Shown here: positions 6,801 through 8,213 of the stretch, piece after piece | Position numbering within the stretch: the first letter of the stretch is position 1 | Layout of the letters: every line of letters begins with the position of its first letter | Origin: Bryobacterales bacterium | GTDB lineage: Bacteria; Acidobacteriota; Terriglobia; Bryobacterales; Bryobacteraceae | DNA: 8,213 nucleotides | Reading direction: 5' to 3' | Assembly: GCA_003142355.1 (NCBI GenBank) | Contig: PLMF01000312.1 | Coordinates: forward strand, 1 to 8,213 | Program-made: the position numbers and the translations under genes | Notes under the pieces: generated by a model | The model's input: only the letters and a program-made list of their open reading frames with translations | What the model was told of the DNA's origin: nothing | Databases searched by the model: none

Positions 6801-7016
6801 AGAACCGCGCGAAAGAAACTGAACCGTGGAGGCCGCCTGCCCCTGGTTGGGCTCGAAACTCAAGGGCACGCTCATGAGCTTGGTTTCGGGGCCGTTCGAC
6901 GCCGCCGCGGAGGCGCGCGGCCAGCTAAGACCAAAGGAGATCGAAATTATCGCGAGCGCTGTTATGGTCCGAAGCGCACGCGCCCGGCGTGCAACCGAAA
7001 ACTGTTCGCTTGGCAT
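3867..7016 (-). CDS. Exported SBBP beta-propeller protein with TIGR03437 C-terminal domain
   Basis: This 1049-residue protein has a signal peptide: basic residues near 10-16, a hydrophobic core at about 18-31, and likely cleavage after ASA near 37. Residues 48-260 form an N-terminal module starting with PLSFEPNQGQ, commonly seen before SBBP repeats. Residues 262-806 hold about seven beta-propeller (SBBP) repeats with the cycle 'YSTYLGG ... AIAVDSSGSAYVTG.T....FP'. Residues about 812-1048 match the TIGR03437 domain, including SPGAWISIYGTNLA, YATGFGP and two copies of QLNVQVP (880-886 and 1013-1019). TIGR03437 is characteristic of Solibacter-like Acidobacteriota. No catalytic site is visible; a secreted or surface binding or structural role is inference. 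Cysteines come in close pairs inside repeat loops. The ATG at 7016 is the first start after an in-frame TGA and has an upstream GAGGG. The nearest upstream gene on this strand, E2, ends 135 bases away. Confidence 0.9.
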   Translation of the reverse strand: MPSEQFSVARRARALRTITALAIISISFGLSWPRASAAASNGPETKLMSVPLSFEPNQGQAASTVQFLSRGSGYALFLAPGQVVLNLERHQPAPAAASGQTPEAASVDTLRMSLLGANARANAVGLAPQPGVVNYFIGNDPKNWRSGIATYGKVSYAQIYPGVDLVFYGNQRQLEYDFVVAPGADPSRIAWRIDGARASVDADGNLVLSAANGPASFKKPVLYQMEGDRKTSVEGSFAVAGNQVRFRLGSYDHSRALIIDPVLSYASYLAGSATDHIGWTTGPGISTAGTSQGLAVDSAGSVYVAGDTYSIDFPTKNPYESAPPAKQFGGSNVPPGQWPSAFVTKFSPDGSSLVYSTYLGGNNYDYIYAIAVDSSGSAYVTGQTNSTSFPVTNGAYQTVCDPAPNNTGPSAGAASCNSANVSAFVTKLNPAGTDIVYSTFLGGYAYAYATAIAVDSAGRAYIAGNEQEYCSTQYTAYQGCFPTTSGAVIGGNATGGGSPQYAFVAAFDPTGSKLLYSTMFGDLNGFKCSSGCGGTYATGIAVDANGYFYLVGETQAGKLPTTVGVIQPTGGPLDVNGGQQQAWRGFVAKFNPVTSAGGVLLAYATYLGGHTSNLGDYISGIAIDSASNAYVVGYTNSKDFPVTSGAYGSICGVNGTCAAAHVTKLNPLGTAILWSTYVGGGKSDGSDALFFTGPIQLDGRGNVYIMGQAGPGFPLVNPVEPAVAGGSMELAIAELDPAGANLLFFTRIGSGGQQTSGPAGLAVDSSGNIYLAGNTIGPGLITSPSAFQTTASSSTCCYHGFVAKIASTPPQISAVVDAAGSQSGISPGAWISIYGTNLAYTTRLWRDSEILGGKLPTLLDGVTVSIDGRLAAVNYISPVQLNVQVPDDTATGPVPVTVTTPQGTATATVTMQAASPGLFMYPAANRRYVAAQHADYSILGPAGLYPGASSPAKPGEVIVLYATGFGPTSPQIPSGQVVTSAAPVVNLSAISATIGGQPAQVQWAGITMAGVWQLNVQVPASAASGDAAIVAQIGGKSTQGGAFIAIQGL
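4599..6233 (-). repeat. Seven SBBP-type beta-propeller repeats within the exported protein
   Basis: The repeats lie at residues about 262-806. Each unit runs from an 'FVTK(F/L)(S/N)P.G..L.YSTYLGG' strand pair to 'A(I/V)DS.G.AYV.G.T....FP.....'. The central marker can be seen near residues 294-308, 369-383, 452-466, 539-553, 621-635, 696-708 and 760-775. Units vary in length because of loop insertions. Seven units would be enough to close one propeller. The repeats are diverged at DNA level, so this is an old protein duplication and not a recent tandem array. Confidence 0.8.
5671..5688. repeat. Short tandem hexamer GCGTAC x3 (last copy GCGTAT)
   Basis: Three successive hexamers lie within the propeller gene and encode the alternating Tyr-Ala stretch YAYAYA at residues 444-449, just after a LGG turn. 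The tract adds residues in steps of two, so length changes here would keep the frame. It may be chance or a slippage-prone loop. Confidence 0.5.
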
Positions 7017-7087
7017 ACTCGTTGTCCCTCTTTGTCCTTCCGGAGTTCATTCGCCAGGATTACCGTTTTGGCTTTCCTGGGCACCAT
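6962..7087 (-). CDS. Possible 41-residue upstream ORF overlapping the SBBP gene start
   Basis: An ATG at 7087 is preceded by GGAGG (7096-7100) at an 8-base spacing, a better Shine-Dalgarno than the downstream gene has. It begins MVPRKAKTVILANELRKDKE and ends at a TAA at 6962, reading out of frame through the first 55 bases of the SBBP gene. The first half is basic and helix-like; the second half is forced by the overlapping signal-peptide coding. It has no domain I recognise. It could be a leader peptide coupling or limiting translation of the SBBP gene, or a chance ORF. Confidence 0.2.
   Translation of the reverse strand: MVPRKAKTVILANELRKDKEGQRVCQANSFRLHAGRVRFGP
7026..7030 (-). promoter_or_regulatory. 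Ribosome binding site of the SBBP/TIGR03437 gene
   Basis: GAGGG on the minus strand lies 9 bases before the ATG at 7016. The only in-frame ATG candidates upstream are cut off by a TGA at about 7049-7047. This supports the chosen start. Confidence 0.55.
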
Positions 7088-7151
7088 CAAGCATACCTCC
7101 GCTTCGCCTGGGGCGGCGCCTCGCAGAAAGGATCGCCGCGCGGGGCAGCGA

Positions 7152-8213
7152 TTATAGTACTTCTTCGGACCAGTCTTCGAGCACCTGCTTCACTTTGGTC
7201 ATGAACTGGTCGGCCAGGGCGCCGTCGATCAGGCGGTGGTCGAAGCTCAGCGAAAGAAGACAGATGGAGCGGATGGCAATGGCGTCGTCAATCACCACGG
7301 GGGTTTTCTCCACCGTACCCACGCCCATGATGGCCACTTGCGGCTGATTGATGATGGGCGTGCCCACCAGGCTGCCGTAACTGCCGAAATTGGTGATGGA
7401 GAAGGTGCCGCCTTGCACCTCATCGGGCTTGAGCTGGCGGGAGCGCGCGCGGGTGGCGAGATCGACAATGGCGCGCTGGAGGCCGGCCACGTTCTTCTCG
7501 TCGGCAGCGCGGACCACCGGGACGATCAGGCCATTTTCCAGCGCCACCGCGATTCCGATGTCGATGTCGTTGTGGTAGACGATGTTATTGCCGTCGAGCG
7601 AGGCGTTGAGCAGGGGGAAGTGGCGCAGCGCAGCGGCGGCCGCGCGCACGAGGAACGGCAGATAGGTGAGCGAGAAGCCATAGGCGGCCTGGAAGTCGGC
7701 CTTCGAGCGCTCGCGCATCCGGGTCACCTTGGTCATGTCGACGCGATGGATGGTGGTGACATGGGCCGAGGTCCGCTTGGAGAGAACCATGTGCTCGGCG
7801 ATTTTGATCCGCATGGCGCTCAGAGGCTCGAGGCGGGTGCGGGGCTGCGGAGCAGCGGCGGGAGGGAGGGGCGGTGCGGCGGGTAATGGCGGAGGGGTGG
7901 GCTGCGCGAGGTGGGCTTCCACGTCCTGCTTGGTGATGCGGCCGCCGGCGCCAGTGCCTTGCACTTGGGTGAGATCGAGGTTGTGCTCCCGGGCCAGTTT
8001 GCGGACTAGCGGGGAAAGCGGGCCGGAGGGCTCGGCGGGGGGTGGGGAAGACACCGGCGCCACGGGGACCACTGGCGCTACCGCGGCTGCGCCGCTTTCT
8101 TCGATGCGGGCTACCACGGTGTTGATCCCTACGGTCTTGCCTTCTTCCACCAGGATCTCGGAGACCACGCCGGCGGCGGGCGAGGGGATCTCGGTGTCCA
8201 CCTTGTCGGTGGA
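7152..8213 (-). CDS. Dihydrolipoamide acyltransferase, E2 of a 2-oxo acid dehydrogenase complex (5' end outside window)
   Basis: The frame is open to the right edge; 353 residues are visible. It transfers acyl groups from lipoyl-lysine to CoA as the core of a cytoplasmic 2-oxo acid dehydrogenase complex. The visible part starts inside the lipoyl domain at STDKVDTEIPSP, where the Lys codon at 8204-8202 is the lipoylation site. A Pro/Ala/Val-rich linker follows, then the E3/E1-binding domain at about residues 66-102 (SPLVRKLAREHNLDL, GTGAGGRITKQDV) and a second Pro/Ala-rich linker. The catalytic domain runs from about 126 to the end, with SFDHRLIDG carrying the active-site His326 and Asp330 of the HxxxDG motif. 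NFGSYGSLVGTPIIN is typical of E2 enzymes, but I cannot tell pyruvate, 2-oxoglutarate or branched-chain type from it. A GTG at 8201 is an internal Val, not the start. The lipoyl domain's first half lies beyond the edge. Confidence 0.93.
   Translation of the reverse strand, partial: STDKVDTEIPSPAAGVVSEILVEEGKTVGINTVVARIEESGAAAVAPVVPVAPVSSPPPAEPSGPLSPLVRKLAREHNLDLTQVQGTGAGGRITKQDVEAHLAQPTPPPLPAAPPLPPAAAPQPRTRLEPLSAMRIKIAEHMVLSKRTSAHVTTIHRVDMTKVTRMRERSKADFQAAYGFSLTYLPFLVRAAAAALRHFPLLNASLDGNNIVYHNDIDIGIAVALENGLIVPVVRAADEKNVAGLQRAIVDLATRARSRQLKPDEVQGGTFSITNFGSYGSLVGTPIINQPQVAIMGVGTVEKTPVVIDDAIAIRSICLLSLSFDHRLIDGALADQFMTKVKQVLEDWSEEVL

Noticed and set aside
7132..7152. ATCGC/GCGAT inverted repeat at the end of the E2 gene as a terminator
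   Set aside because: Five pairs with an 11-base loop, overlapping the stop codon, and only a weak CCTTTCT afterwards.
7236..7886. 216-codon plus-strand frame over the E2 gene
   Set aside because: It is antisense to the E2 catalytic domain, with a composition typical of a shadow frame.

Overview
The window looks like chromosomal DNA from a GC-rich soil bacterium, most probably an Acidobacteriota of the Solibacter/Bryobacter type. The strongest evidence is the 1049-residue exported protein. It joins a beta-propeller of SBBP-type repeats to a C-terminal domain that I recognise as TIGR03437, a domain heavily expanded in Solibacter. The small two-haem cytochrome and the TPR protein of CHAT-associated type also fit that group. 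The assignment is inferred from protein families; there is no rRNA or other direct marker here.

Layout, left to right: (1) a minus-strand gene cut by the left edge (1-1336), encoding an exported TPR protein whose last visible part resembles the segment just before a CHAT protease domain; (2) a gene-free, more AT-rich stretch of about 500 bases (1337-1839) with a perfect 16-bp inverted repeat and a second smaller hairpin; (3) a small minus-strand c-type cytochrome (1840-2190) with two CxxCH motifs; (4) a plus-strand, apparently untranslated remnant of the C-terminus of a GH78-like alpha-L-rhamnosidase (about 2216-2390); (5) a plus-strand AraA/FucI-type sugar isomerase (2415-3872); (6) the large exported SBBP/TIGR03437 protein on the minus strand (3867-7016), whose stop codon overlaps that of the isomerase; (7) a 135-bp gap with a possible 41-codon upstream ORF; (8) a minus-strand dihydrolipoamide acyltransferase (E2) gene cut by the right edge (7152-8213), beginning at its lipoyl-lysine motif.

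The genes do not form one obvious pathway. The isomerase and the rhamnosidase scar suggest a former deoxysugar or plant-polysaccharide utilisation locus that has partly decayed. The E2 belongs to central metabolism and probably continues to the right with E1/E3 genes. The SBBP protein, the cytochrome and the TPR protein all carry export signals. I see no complete defence cassette, CRISPR array, transposase or RNA gene. The most interesting points are the rhamnosidase remnant, the strong hairpin just upstream of the TPR gene, the 6-bp stop-to-stop gene overlap, and the exported TPR/CHAT-like protein.
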